From Gavia stellata (Eukaryota > Chordata > Aves > Gaviiformes > Gaviidae), in the NCBI RefSeq assembly GCF_030936135.1, contig NC_082613.1, forward strand, positions 2,294,001 through 2,358,000: a stretch of DNA of 64,000 bases, given 5' to 3'. Within the stretch, counting starts at the first letter, position 1; each line of letters begins with the position of its first letter. Of the stretch, positions 25,681 through 36,564 are shown piece by piece. The position numbers were made by a program, and so were the translations under genes. The notes under the pieces are model-generated. The model had not been told where the DNA came from. It made no database searches and saw nothing but the letters and a program-made list of their open reading frames with translations.

Positions 25681-26146
25681 ACTTCGGGCTTTTCCCGGGG
25701 CCGGGGGGGGGGTCGTGCCCCAGCAGCCAGGCCAGCCCCGGTGGGAGGCTGCGGTGGCTCTCGGAGGGCACGGGGGAGGTTTGGGGGCACAAAGCTGCGT
25801 GTTGGGGACTCGGTGACCCGAGTGGGCTGGGAGAGGCGGTGGGAGCATCCGAGGCTGGGGAGGGATGGCGTTGTGCAGCCCGCATGTCCCCTGCGCTGGC
25901 GGTGTGGAGATATGCGTGAGCTCCCTGTGTGCTCAGGGTGCACCAAGCTCGCAGGGTTGCATCCCAGTGAAATGCTTTTGGGGAGGTTTGAGGGGGGCTG
26001 TGCTATCCCAGGCAATAAATCATCCTTCTCCCGCAGCGTTTCCCATGCACATGCTTTGCCGTGGTCCCGTGCCACCCATTTGCTCAGCGGATCTTAAAAC
26101 TGTCTCTCTGGTGCCCCAGGTCCTTGGCACAGGCTGGTGTTTCAGG

Positions 26147-26373
26147 ATGGACCCGCTCTTCCCTGCCCATATCTTGGAAGACCCCGACCTGAGAAAGCTG
26201 CTGAACGACTCCTCCATGCTGAACCTGAGCTTTCTGCCCAGCAACTGGTTCAACAACGGCACGGGGGACAGCTTCCTGCCGCTCAGCATCAAGATCACCA
26301 TTGTGGTTGTCTACTCCATTGTGTGCATTGTGGGGCTGGTGGGCAACTGCTCCGTCATGTACGTGATCGTCAG
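26147..26373 (+). CDS. OPRL1: OPRL1 coding exon 1 (N-terminus and TM1)
   Basis: This exon encodes residues 1-75 and two bases of Arg76: the extracellular tail with three NxS/T sequons, then TM1 ending in YVIVR. The donor is AG|GTAGGA at 26374. Reading through it gives an immediate in-frame TAG (26375-26377), which supports the splice. Possible acceptors before the ATG are the CAG ending at 26119 and the TTTCAG ending at 26145; I cannot choose between them. The open frame continues upstream to 25865, but that part has no receptor-like content and lies in the presumed 5' intron. Confidence 0.95.
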
Positions 26374-29300
26374 GTAGGACCCGCAGGCAGCACACCGGGG
26401 AGGGCTGGGAGCGGGGCAGACCTTCCCCCCCAAATCCCTGCTGCGGGTGAAGCAGGCAGGTGCTTCCCTGGTAATTGCGATGTGCTTCGGAGGGAATGAT
26501 GTGGCATTCGTTTTATTGTTTTGGTTTTATTTGTTTTTCTCCCATCATAGGCTGGGATGAAGGTTCCCACCAGCTTTCAGCTGCCCTCTGGTGCCTCCTA
26601 AAGTTTAACCCAGAGAATGGAACAGAGCGATCAGATCTGCTCAAAAAAATGGGGCTTTCTTGGCAAAGTGCTGGGCAGGGAGCTGGGAGCATCCCGCTGC
26701 CAGGGTGTGCCTGATCTTTAGCAGGACCTCTCCCTCCTGTGCCGTGTCCGGCACCCCAGCCGTGGCTGCAGGTGCTCCATCTGGGAGCTGGTGCTTTCCA
26801 AAGCTGAATCTAGTTACAAGGGAAAGGGCCGGCTGGGAGGCTCAGTCTTACTTTTACAGGGGGAAAAAAAAAAAATCACAAATGTAGCTCTTCCAACCCT
26901 TTGGAAACTATAGGCATAAATAAGACGTGACAGGGTGCTGCAGAGCTGAGGGCGACTTCTCTGGCTCCTCACGCTGAAGCTGGGAGAGCAGGGGGACCTT
27001 TGCAGAGGGACAGAGCACCGAGCCTGCACCGCTCCAGCAGCACTGTCCAGCCTCCCTGCACAGTCCTGGCATTTTAAGTGTCCCTGTCTGGCTCTGCGGT
27101 GGTTCAAACCCCCTTATCTCCTGTGATCAGAAACCCTGTTCCCCTCCGTAAGTACGGAATAAGTTTATGCAACCGTTGGGGCTGTGATTCTGTGTCAAAT
27201 GCCAGCAACCCCCTTCTGATTTCTGTACCCTGTATGTTAGGGAGTGAGCTTCCATTTTAAACATGTCTCGGAGCAGATTCCTGGTACAGGTGGATGCTGC
27301 CAGCACAGAAAAGACAGGGTGAGTTTGTTTTCTTCTCCAACAGAGGATGAAAAATATTTAGCAGGTATTCAGACACTGATGAGATGAAATCTCGCTCCTG
27401 CCAGGAGCTGCTTCCAAAGCATCTTCCCTGTGAATACACACAACTCTGCTGGGGGAGATGCTGCAAAATGAAGTCTTCGATATCACAGGCCGGTGACCGG
27501 CGGCTAAATCTCTGCTCCAAGGGCAAAGCGACGTGACTGTTCATCAGGCTGCCTGTCTGTGCTCTTCCTGCCGAGGAGTTTATGGCAGGGAGAAGGGATC
27601 ACGTTAGCCCTGGGGAGTCTGGAGACGGAGAGAGGAGGTTTGCAGTGCAGCAGTGCCACGTTTGGAGAGCTCGTGTTTCTGTTCAGCGTAGTAGCAATCA
27701 TTTGAGTAGGCACGATGTTTGTGGGTGCGTGTGAGCGTGGTGAGTAGTGAGGCTCTGGGAGTGAAAAGTCCTTGTCCCACAGCGATGCAGGTCCCTGCCA
27801 GGCAGTGTGCATGCGGGGGAAAGGGGTCCATGCCCCATGTGTGACCCTTAGATGCCTGTAAGAAGGAGAAGCCTTGGCAGAAATCTTCTCCCTGTCTGCA
27901 AAGGTCTTGTGGGAAGTGGACAGCAGGACCCTGCCAGCCCCTGCCTGGGGCTGTCACCAGTGTATCGCCAAGAACGTGAATGTCCCAGACTGGCATCCTG
28001 GTCAGGGTGGACGTGTGCCGTGGCCATGCAGGGCCATGCCTTTAAAATGATGGCTTCTGTTCTGCTCCTTTTTGGCTTTGATAACCTTCCAGTTGGGGAT
28101 AAATGGGACCCAAGAAAAGAAAATGGGATTTAGCACTGGAATTTCCCCTAGAACTTAAGTTTTTTTAGTGTCCTCTGGTTTTAAGGAATTGAAAACTGGA
28201 GACAGGTGTCACCCCCATCTCCCCTGGGTCTTTTCCATTTCCCCTTTATCCAGAACCCCCCATATATAAAAAAACCAACAACAGAAGTTTTAATTATTTG
28301 GGTACCCCTTTTTGGGGATTCACCTCTGTTTTTCCACACAAACTTCTATCTGAGCCTGGAGGGGCCCCTTGAGTAATACCTGCTGGGGAAGTTATAACTG
28401 AGCTACAGCACGTGTGGAAGTGTAGAAGAAGCTGCTGTTTCCCCCAGTTCTCCCCATCAGTGCCTCCCGGGAGCTCAGTACCGAGCTGAGACTAACACTG
28501 AGTTAGACCCAGGGAAATGACCCTCTTGGTTTGGTGAGTAACTACAACTTTTGGTTATCTCTGCCCAGGATTTTTCTCTCCTTGCCCTGTCTGCTGAGGT
28601 CAGGAGCAAGCGTGGTGATAAACTGGACTCTGTCTCAAACTCTTGACCCTGGCCATGTATGCACATTCACACAGAGCTGCCAAATCAGTGGCCGTGCCAG
28701 GAGGATGTTGATGACTTCTGGAGCACAGGTTTTCCTCCCCAGACTGGAGCATTGGTGCTTCTGGGCTTCATGCCTTAAATAGCATTTTTTTTGAGTAGGT
28801 TGAAAGTTGGTTGCTGGTAAGTCAACATGGGATTTTCAGATTCTTAATGATATCTCTTCCATTAATGAAAAAAGACTGGCAAACTCTCTGTGCTGCACCC
28901 CTATCATCTGTAGGTATGGTGCACCCTACAAAAGCTGGGTTTTTTCTTTCCATGCTTATATTTCACCAGGGATAACCACACTCCAACATGTCACACAATC
29001 TATAAGAAAATGGTGTATTATCTTCCAGAAAAAGAATGGTATAGTGATGTAGACAGTAAATATTTCCTGTTTTTGAGGGAGTTGGGAAATAGAAAGACTC
29101 TAATATCAGCACTTGAGGAAATTAGAGGCATCAGGAAGCCTTGGTTTTTTTGTTCCTCTTGAATGAGGTTTTTGCAGCACCGAGGGGAAGGGGAAATCTC
29201 CCGGTATTTCACACGAAAATACAAATTCAAAGCCTCCTCTGGGTTTTCCCCTCTGTTGTAGAACCCAGCCTACATCTCTATTATATTTGGAGTGATTTAA

Positions 29301-32300
29301 CATTTGGAATGATTAATTTATAGAGACAGTCATCATGTGACTGTCAATCCCCTTCTAATGCTGAGCAGCACTAATTGGATAAGACGGAGAAGGGCTCTCG
29401 TCAGGAACACGATTTCCTGGACAGTAAAGGGCCTATTGTGGAAACCTGCCTCGTCTGCGGCTTTGTCCTGCTTGCTCATTGTGGAGCTCCTTGCCAGGGG
29501 AGATAATGCCTCCCCTCCCTCCTTCTCCTGTGTTTGCTCTCTTCTGCATATATTTCCTGTACTGCTTTGTAATGAATGTGAAAGAAGGAGTTGAACAGCA
29601 CCAGGCGGAGAGGATTTTTGGGGAGAGTGGGGGGAAACCAGGCTGCTGAGGTCTCTCTCAGCTAGTAACTGAATGCTGTGAGGGTGGATGCCCAAGAGCT
29701 TTGTTTTTAGGAAGAAAAACGAAGGGGAAGGGTGATGTATTGGTCTTGCAATGGCCCTGGGCGTGGATGACCCATGGGCGGTGGGGCTGGACATGATGCT
29801 GACCCAAGTGTTGCTGCACGGGGGGTGACAGACCCCCACGCCTCCACCAGTGTGCCAGGGAAGGGACCAGGGACAGCACGCACCTTCTTGCCCAGGAAGT
29901 CCTCTCTTGTCCCTGGCTCCATCACGCTGCTGCGGTGTGCGGCAGCGACAACCTGGAGGACTCCCTCCCTCGGTGTTGGCTGTGCTCGCCTGCATCAGGC
30001 CCCCGTGGGAACGATGCCTCATTTCTAGGGCACTTCTTTGCTGTGGCGGCTCTCTCTATTGGGAACCCAGCAAAGTACTGGGGGTGCTCAGCTCTTCCTA
30101 GTGAAGAACACAGTTTCAGAGCATTTTAAGCAGCTGTTCAGGTGGATTAGGGCTGTCAGGCCCTTACACTTCCTTTTGCTGCTTCCAGGTGAAGCTTTAG
30201 GAGGAAGGCTGTGACAGGGAGGTGCCTGCACTGGGCAGCTGCCTGGGGATGGCTGTGCCAGCCGTTATTCTGCTTGAAAACTGCATCAGTCCTGAGAACA
30301 GGGGTGAGGGCAGCTGGCTGTGATGAGAGAGAGAAAATGAAGTTAATTATGACACTGCGGAGATGCTGATTTCTTAATAGAATGCTTTCTAAGGGAAGAG
30401 CCTTGACCAGCTGTGTGTCTCGGAGCTGAAATCAAGTGAGTGTTTAATGCAGTGTGGACCGAGCAGACACCGGTGGGGCCATCTGAGTCCTCAGCTCTCT
30501 CCAGATTAGCCTCTTTCAGTTTGCCCTGGCCAAAAAAAAAGACAATTGTTGTGATTTGTAGAGAAAAAGAAACCCACGCCAAGGGCTCTGTGCTGTGCCA
30601 AGTGATTGGAGCTGGGGGAGGATGGCAAGGTGAGCAGGAGGGGGACCTGCTGCAACGGGCAGGACTGCAGCTCCCCAATTTCCAGGCCCCCCATGAGCCC
30701 AGGTGAGCTGAGCTCAGCCACATGGTTCATAGCAGCCACGTGTGGCCCCTGCTAACACAGCTCCTGCAGCTCCAGCGTGTGCTGGGGGGCTCTTGGCTTC
30801 CCCTGGCTTCGGTGGGATGAGTGGAAAGGAATTACCCATGTGCAGCAGTAATTCCACAATGCTTAATGTGGGATTTGGTTCCCAGTGCTTTTCGGGGACT
30901 TGGCAATTCCCAGCAGCATTTAGGACACGAGCAGTTCAGCAGAGGCAGATCCAGCACATGAACAGGGGTGAGCATCTTGCTGCAGGATGGGTGCTGGCGA
31001 ATGCCCTCCTTAGACCGAAGCACTGTTCCTGGTGGCCACACACCCGCTCAGGGTTGCGTGAGAATCCCCGTGAGCCCCCAGGTGAGTTGCAGAGGCTTTT
31101 GCAGTAGCAGCAACCACCCAGCCTCTGCCCTCGCTGTGGCAGCGATCGGGGCCATGCGATGTCCCCAGGGAGCACCTTGAGGAAGGAGGGCACCAGTGTC
31201 ACCCAGGCAGGGCAGAGACTCAAAGGGCAAGAAAATCATCTGTCCCAAAGTGTTGGTGCTCGCCCTGGCTGGCGGAAGACTCCTTAACCCCTGCTAGTCA
31301 CTGTCCTGCCAGGTGATTAATAGGCTTTTATGTGCCGGTGTTGCTGGCTGCTTTTGCTGTAGCGTCTGGCTTCATAGTCCAAAGCGATTTAAATTTGTCC
31401 TTAAATTCTGTGTTTTTTGTGGCCTGTTGAACAATTAAGAATAAACTGGCTTGAATTGGGTAATTTCAGGATGAGGGGGCTCTGAAAAGGATCAGAGCAG
31501 CAGGGACACAGAGAGCACGGTGTGGGTGTATGGCTGGGAGGACACAAATCACGATGGTACGTGCCAGATCAAATATCAGCTTCATACAACCTATGGGCTA
31601 AGAGCAGGCTGGGAGCAGAGATGTCAGTGAACTGGTGCTGATTTCCACCATCAGAGGGTGGGAGCAGCTTGGCAAAAATCCTCCCTGAGCCTTTTCTGCT
31701 TTCTTTTGCTTCCCTGTGCGTGTCCGGGGAGGGCAGCAAAGGCTGTGCTGATGCCAGGGCATGGGGTGGGAAGGGAGGGAGCTGCTCAAGGTGACCAGCA
31801 CTGTCTGCATCCCAATTAGCTGGAGCTACAAATATCAAATTCAAGAGGCTCTAAGAGGCAGAGAGCTCCTGGAAGTAATGCTCATGGTTCTCCAGGGCTG
31901 AAGGCTGTGCCCTGGTCCCTCTGCCCTGGTGCCTGCAGCCCCATTTTGGGTTGTACCTTTGCTGCAGCCGGCTGGTCCTTAGCCCTGGGGCATGCGGAGC
32001 TGTTTGCTGGAATGGAGGGAGTGATGCTAGAAGAACAGGTTTGCAGCTCAGCCAGGGACAGAATCCATCCTCATGAGAAATAGGACCTCAAAGCCCAGCA
32101 TGTGGAAGAGCTGTTTCCTACCCATCTCCTCTCCCAAGCTGTGGGCTCCCCTCGCTGAAGCACAGCTTTGTTCCGGGTAACGCTGCCTGAGGTCCACTTA
32201 GCAAAAAGGAGGAGGAAGCATAGTGCTGAGCTGATATCCAGATGTTTTTCCTCGTAGGCTTCAGCAGCCAGGAGAACAGGAGAGCAGAGCAAAGCGATTA

Positions 32301-35300
32301 CTTTTGTGACAAAGGTGGAGCTGGATGGAGAGCTGAGAACTGCCCTGTGGGAGATGCTCCATTAGGAAATTGCCTTCGTGACCAAGTGCAAGAAAGTGGC
32401 TCAGCGGGGAGCTAATGTCCTCTACAGAGGCCACAGGCTTATCTGCATCGGAGCTGTGCCATGGGGGGGACCTTAGGTGCCTCCTAAAGCCCGAGAGTTC
32501 AATTTGTCTTTTTTGTGCAGATTAGGAAAGAGAACACTCTCGGTTCCCGGAGGAAAAGAAAAAGATGTTAATCCACAGAGAAGTGATTAATTGATTTTTG
32601 TTTGTACTGAACATTCTGGAAATGTTTGGGAACATTGCTTGGTTGGGATAATGGCTGTTTGCTCTCAGTGTGCAGAGAAAGCGGAGCTAGAAGTAATTAA
32701 TTAGGTGTAAACTAATTTCCCCACCTCTGAAGAGCACAAAATCAGCCTTAAAATCCACTTGAAGGTGGGTTGAAGGAGGTAAGAGGTGGGCTGGCTGTCC
32801 CGGCATGTCCCCGTGTCAGAGGGAGTGAGGGAAAGCAGCTCTGCTGTCACCTCGGAGGGAGTGAGGAATGGGGCAGCGGAGAGGGATCCGTGCATCGGGG
32901 GAGAACGGATTTTGCAGGGCCAGGCTGAGCAATTGCACCTGGGCTCTGAATTCTTGCTAAGAAGCATCTTGGAGGAGAGGGACCAGCGAGGTCCCCTGGG
33001 GTGGAGGGGAGCGGGAGGGAGCTGAAGGCTTTTGCAATCTGCACACCCCAAGCTCAGGGTTAGCCGAGGTGCCCCGAACTTCTGACTGTGCTGGGGACAG
33101 AGGAGCATGTGTGGAGGCACCGTTGTTCCCTGTGGATGCTGGGTGGGTGGCGGGTGGATTGCTGCTTGTTTCTCCCACTGGTAAAAAAAAAAAAAACAAA
33201 CCAACTTTAAGTTTCTCTGTTCCACAGAGGTGAAGTTGCCCATCATGGTTAAAAAATGCAGTTGTTATTCTCTCGAGTTTTAACATCAGTAAAAGCAGTC
33301 AGGGTTAGAGGCATGTTGATGAATTGCCTCCAAGTCCAGCCCTCCTGGAAGGATGGCCTGGAACAAGCTTTGACCTTTGGGAAGCTTGGCCAAGCCCAGC
33401 CAGGTCTGTGGTATACAGAGGAAGACTACAGCTCCCAGCAGACCTTTGCTAACAAGGTCTTAGGTGACTGTATAATTTCCTGAAGCCTAAGCTGACAATA
33501 CTTATTTTTGTATGGGCTGATAAAGAACAGTGATTTCATTTCTTAATTTTAATTACCCCCCCTGCTGACCTAAAGGGGAAAGTGTCTGAATCCATTCACA
33601 GACCCATCTCATGTTCCCTGTGTGCATTGCCTCATTTATGCCAGCTGCAAGAATTCAAACAAAAAAGCAAAACTCACCCACCCTGAGATGCTGCTGCTCT
33701 GGGGTCACAGCACTGGAGTCTGTTTCTGTGTAATTCTGCTTAGGAAATCCTAAAGCTTTAAAGCCCTGGCAGCTGCCTGGTTGTGTTGGATTTACAGAGT
33801 GTTTTGCTTGTTCATCCCTTCACAATAGGAAAGATACTGGTATTTTTCCTCTACTGCTTTTGGTTATGTAAGTTTATCTTATTCGGGCTAGCTTTCTAAG
33901 AACCCACCGTCTTGCTTGGCTGCTGTGATTTCTGGGCCAGGAGGAGCTTGACTCAGGCTTATGTAGGGACCTCAAGTGCTTCCATCAATGTTCACCTGCT
34001 CCAAAAGCTTCCCTTGGCTTTCAAGGTCAGATGCAGGATTGTTTGTTCTTGCTTTCTGAAGCCACTTTCAAACACCTGACTTCTAATACAAGCACAGTTT
34101 AGAGCTCAGAGGTGTAAAAAACCCAGACTTTATATGCTGGATTGTGGATCCCCTGGCTGTTATTCTTGCAAACCTGGCTATGTCACCATGTGTCTCAGAG
34201 TTTGGAGCATGGCAGTGATAATGTTCCTCCAAGCATTCAAATGATCGATCAAGAGCTGAAGCTCAGATCATTGGGGGGGGGGGGGGGGGGTACAGTGCTG
34301 AGGAGTGCAGTTGTGGGTTTGATATTCTGAATCAATTTGACAAAAAGCTTTTTAGGTCAAATCAGATCCCATAATATTCCAATGCATATCAAACTGCAAA
34401 TAGTGCAGTAGTACATGGGTTTAAGTGTTACCCTCAAATGAACTTGCCCTCTATTAATAACACACATCATGGCAACATTTCTGCAAAGGCCATTAGTATA
34501 GTAAATGACAGATGAGCTGTAGTTTTAAAATTATACCTATTTGAGTTCTTATTTTGCCCATGAGAGGAACATCCTGGAACTGAAATGTTAGATGCAGTCA
34601 CGAAGTCCCCGTTGAGTTTCTATTTCTGCAGACTCTGCATTTATCCTTGGGTAGGTGATTGTATCTTTCTTTGCATCATTTCCCATGTGTAAAAAGGAGA
34701 CGATTGCCATTAGAGCAAGGTGAATTTTCTTCTGGGGCAGTCAGTTCATGCGATAAAAGTAATACAGAAATGACAAAACCCCTTTGAAGTAGAGTTGACT
34801 TACAACTTTATCCCCAAACTACCCCTTTCTTTAGAAAGATCCATCATGATATTTTGATTTCTGATACAAACCTCATTCCTCACCAGTTTTTAGCTGCCAG
34901 TGACCAGGGCTGGCCATCTTGCCCATTCTGATTTGATAGCTCACATTAGCCATAGTCTTTGGCTATGAGCGCATACAAAATGGCTAATCAACTTACCCCT
35001 GGACCATGTGATGCCTTTCAAATCAGCTTACTGGGTAAAGCTCTCACCAATATTTATAATAATGAAGCCATATGTGATGAAAACCTAGATTAGCCTTACT
35101 GAAGTCATTTTTCAAAAAGCATGTTCTGAGTCTGCATCCTCAGGCTTTCTTGGTCCTCACTTGCCGTCTAAAGGAATAAGCTTCTGCCTGTGAAACTGAT
35201 TGTGAAGGCACCATTTGTATTGTTGTAGGAGCTGGGTTGAGCTGTGTGTTGATAAGCATGTGGGAGGTAGAAAGGAAAGGGTGGTAGTCAATCTCCTGTC

Positions 35301-36564
35301 ACATAAGAAAGATACAGCATCTCCTTTCTAAAGTGGCAGAATGCCCTCTTCAGTGGACTTCAATGTCTTACCCATCATGGTCAGGTGGAGCTCTAACCAT
35401 TGCTCGTTCCTACATTTCAGATTCACCAAGATGAAGACAGCAACCAACATTTACATCTTTAACCTCGCTCTGGCTGATACCTTGTGTCTGATGACCTTAC
35501 CCTTCCAGGGTACAGACACGTTCCTGGGCTTCTGGCCCTTTGGCAATGTCCTCTGCAAGATTGCCATTTCTATAGACTACTACAACATGTTCACAAGCAC
35601 CTTCACCCTGACGATGATGAGCGTGGACCGCTACATTGCTATCTGCCACCCTATCAAAGCACTAGACATCCGCACTCCCCACAAGGCCAAAGTGGTGAAC
35701 GTCTGCATCTGGGCACTGGCTTCTGTCTTTGGCATCCCAGCAATGGTGATGGGATCTGCAGAGAATGAAAACAACGGTCAGTAAAAACCCATCCAACGGG
35801 TGGGAGGTGCTCATGGCCAGGAGAGCCCGTGGGCTTGGGGAGCCATTGGAGAAGGGTTCCAGTTTTGTCAGTGTTGTGAGCTCTCTGCTGTAAAGCCATC
35901 TTAAATTTTTCTTTCTGCCCTTGCCTCTCTGCCTCACTGCTACTGCTTTTCCAGTATTAAACATGCCTAAAACAAACTAAATGATTTTCTTCTTTATGGG
36001 TTTGCTGATCTTACCTTCCTTTTTCTTTTTTAACTTGCAGAAATTGATTGTTTAATTAAACTCCCTTCACCTGTGGATTACTGGGATCCAGTGTTTGGCA
36101 TCTGTGTCTTTCTCTTCTCCTTTATGATCCCCGTGTTGATCATCACCATTTGCTACAGTCTCATGATCAGACGACTCAAGAATGTCCGTGTCCTCTCAGG
36201 CTCCAAGGAGAAGGACCGAAACCTGAGGCGCATCACCCGAATGGTCCTGGTGGTGGTGGCAGTCTTCATCATTTGCTGGACTCCCATCCAGATTTTTGTG
36301 CTGGTCCAGTGCTTGGGTGCCAAGGCAGAAAGTGAGCTTGAGCTGGCCATCTCCTGCTTCTGCACCGCGCTGGGGTACGCCAACAGCAGCCTGAACCCCG
36401 TGCTCTACGCCTTCTTAGATGAGAACTTCAAGGCGTGCTTCAAGAAGTTCTGCTTCCCCACCGCCTTCAGGACCGAGCTCCAGATGTCCAACAGGATGTG
36501 CAGCATCGCCAAGGATGTGGCTTATGCCTGCAAGAACTCGGAGGGGACTAACAATCCGGCCTGA
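26147..36564 (+). CDS. OPRL1: Nociceptin/orphanin FQ opioid receptor (NOP), three coding exons
   Basis: Joining 26147-26373, 35421-35776 and 36041-36564 gives a 368-residue class A GPCR (human NOP has 370). It is a plasma-membrane Gi/o-coupled receptor for nociceptin. Visible landmarks are N-glycosylation sequons at N20, N26 and N37, the TM1 GN pair (N67), D95 in TM2, the disulfide pair C121/C198, the amine-binding D128 in TM3, DRY at 145-147, W173, P225, CWTP at 273-276 and NPVLY at 313-317. An IQI triplet at 277-279 and T303 mark it as NOP: classical opioid receptors have a histidine where Q278 sits. Introns interrupt Arg76 and Glu195, the positions conserved in opioid receptors. The start ATG has A at -3 and G at +4. 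No frameshift or premature stop is seen. Intron 1 is about 9.0 kb and intron 2 is 264 bp. Mu, delta and kappa identities are excluded by the TM6/7 residues. Confidence 0.96.
34273..34290 (+). repeat. Homopolymer run of 18 G
   Basis: An uninterrupted G run in OPRL1 intron 1. Such runs are unstable and are often mis-sized in assemblies, so the exact length may not be biological. Confidence 0.95.
34626..34715 (+). mobile_element. OPRL1: Possible MIR-type SINE remnant in OPRL1 intron 1
   Basis: The segments CCTTGGGTAGGTGATT, ATCTTTCTTTGCATCATTTC and CCATGTGTAAAAAGGAGACG follow the MIR core order (CCTTGGGCAAGTTACTT, CTCTGTGCCTCAGTTTCC, CATCTGTAAAATGGGGA). It lies about 0.7 kb upstream of OPRL1 coding exon 2. 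Confidence 0.5.
35421..35776 (+). CDS. OPRL1: OPRL1 coding exon 2 (TM2 to ECL2)
   Basis: This exon encodes the last base of Arg76 through the first base of Glu195: ICL1, TM2, TM3 with D128 and DRY, TM4 and the start of extracellular loop 2. The acceptor is a pyrimidine-rich TTTCAG ending at 35420. Two GT donors lie close together, GTCAGT at 35777 and GTAAAA at 35781. Only the first keeps frame with exon 3, giving the sequence NNEIDC. The exon is 356 nt. Confidence 0.96.
35777..36040 (+). other. OPRL1: OPRL1 intron 2, 264 bp
   Basis: This short intron splits the extracellular loop 2 codon Glu195. The donor is GTCAGT and the acceptor is a T/C-rich tract ending in CAG. If it is retained, translation adds Gly-Gln and stops at 35782-35784, giving a roughly 196-residue four-helix product. 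Confidence 0.93.
36041..36564 (+). CDS. OPRL1: OPRL1 coding exon 3 (ECL2 to C-terminus)
   Basis: This exon encodes the end of ECL2 with the conserved Cys198, TM5 (P225), a basic ICL3 with the [15 protein letters not shown] stretch, TM6 CWTP, TM7 NPVLY, helix 8 and a short tail with cysteines C327, C332 and C348 that could be palmitoylated or structural. The acceptor is a T-rich tract with TTGCAG ending at 36040. The stop is TGA at 36562-36564. The tail ends in an ACKNSE-type motif close to the mammalian ACKTSE. Confidence 0.96.

Larger units (their letters stand above)
26374..35420 (+). other. OPRL1: OPRL1 intron 1
   Basis: This is an intron of about 9.0 kb bounded by GTAGGA and TTTCAG. It holds a possible MIR-type fossil (34626-34715), an 18-base G run (34273-34290), A-runs near 26864 and 33183, and otherwise unique-looking sequence. 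A 229-codon minus-strand open frame at 29333-30022 is proline/serine-rich with no recognisable domain and is taken as chance. I recognised no other gene nested in the intron. Confidence 0.85.

Noticed and set aside
24927..25885. Several frames of 120-242 codons on both strands
   Set aside because: They lie in the CpG island, where stop codons are rare; the translations are Pro/Gly/Arg/Ala low-complexity.
25865..26146. In-frame upstream extension of OPRL1 exon 1 starting at 25865
   Set aside because: The extra residues have no similarity to any opioid-receptor N-terminus, and a splice acceptor lies just before 26147. The strong-context ATG at 26147 gives the expected protein length.
29333..30022. 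229-codon minus-strand open frame in OPRL1 intron 1
   Set aside because: Composition is Ser/Pro/His-rich without a domain, and overlapping frames on the other strand are equally long. It looks like chance in GC-rich DNA.
35484..35768. 94-codon frame in OPRL1 exon 2
   Set aside because: It is an out-of-frame shadow of the receptor; the real frame carries the GPCR motifs.
35781..35786. Second GT donor after OPRL1 exon 2
   Set aside because: Using it shifts the frame relative to exon 3, whereas the donor at 35777 restores Glu195 and the conserved ECL2 Cys.
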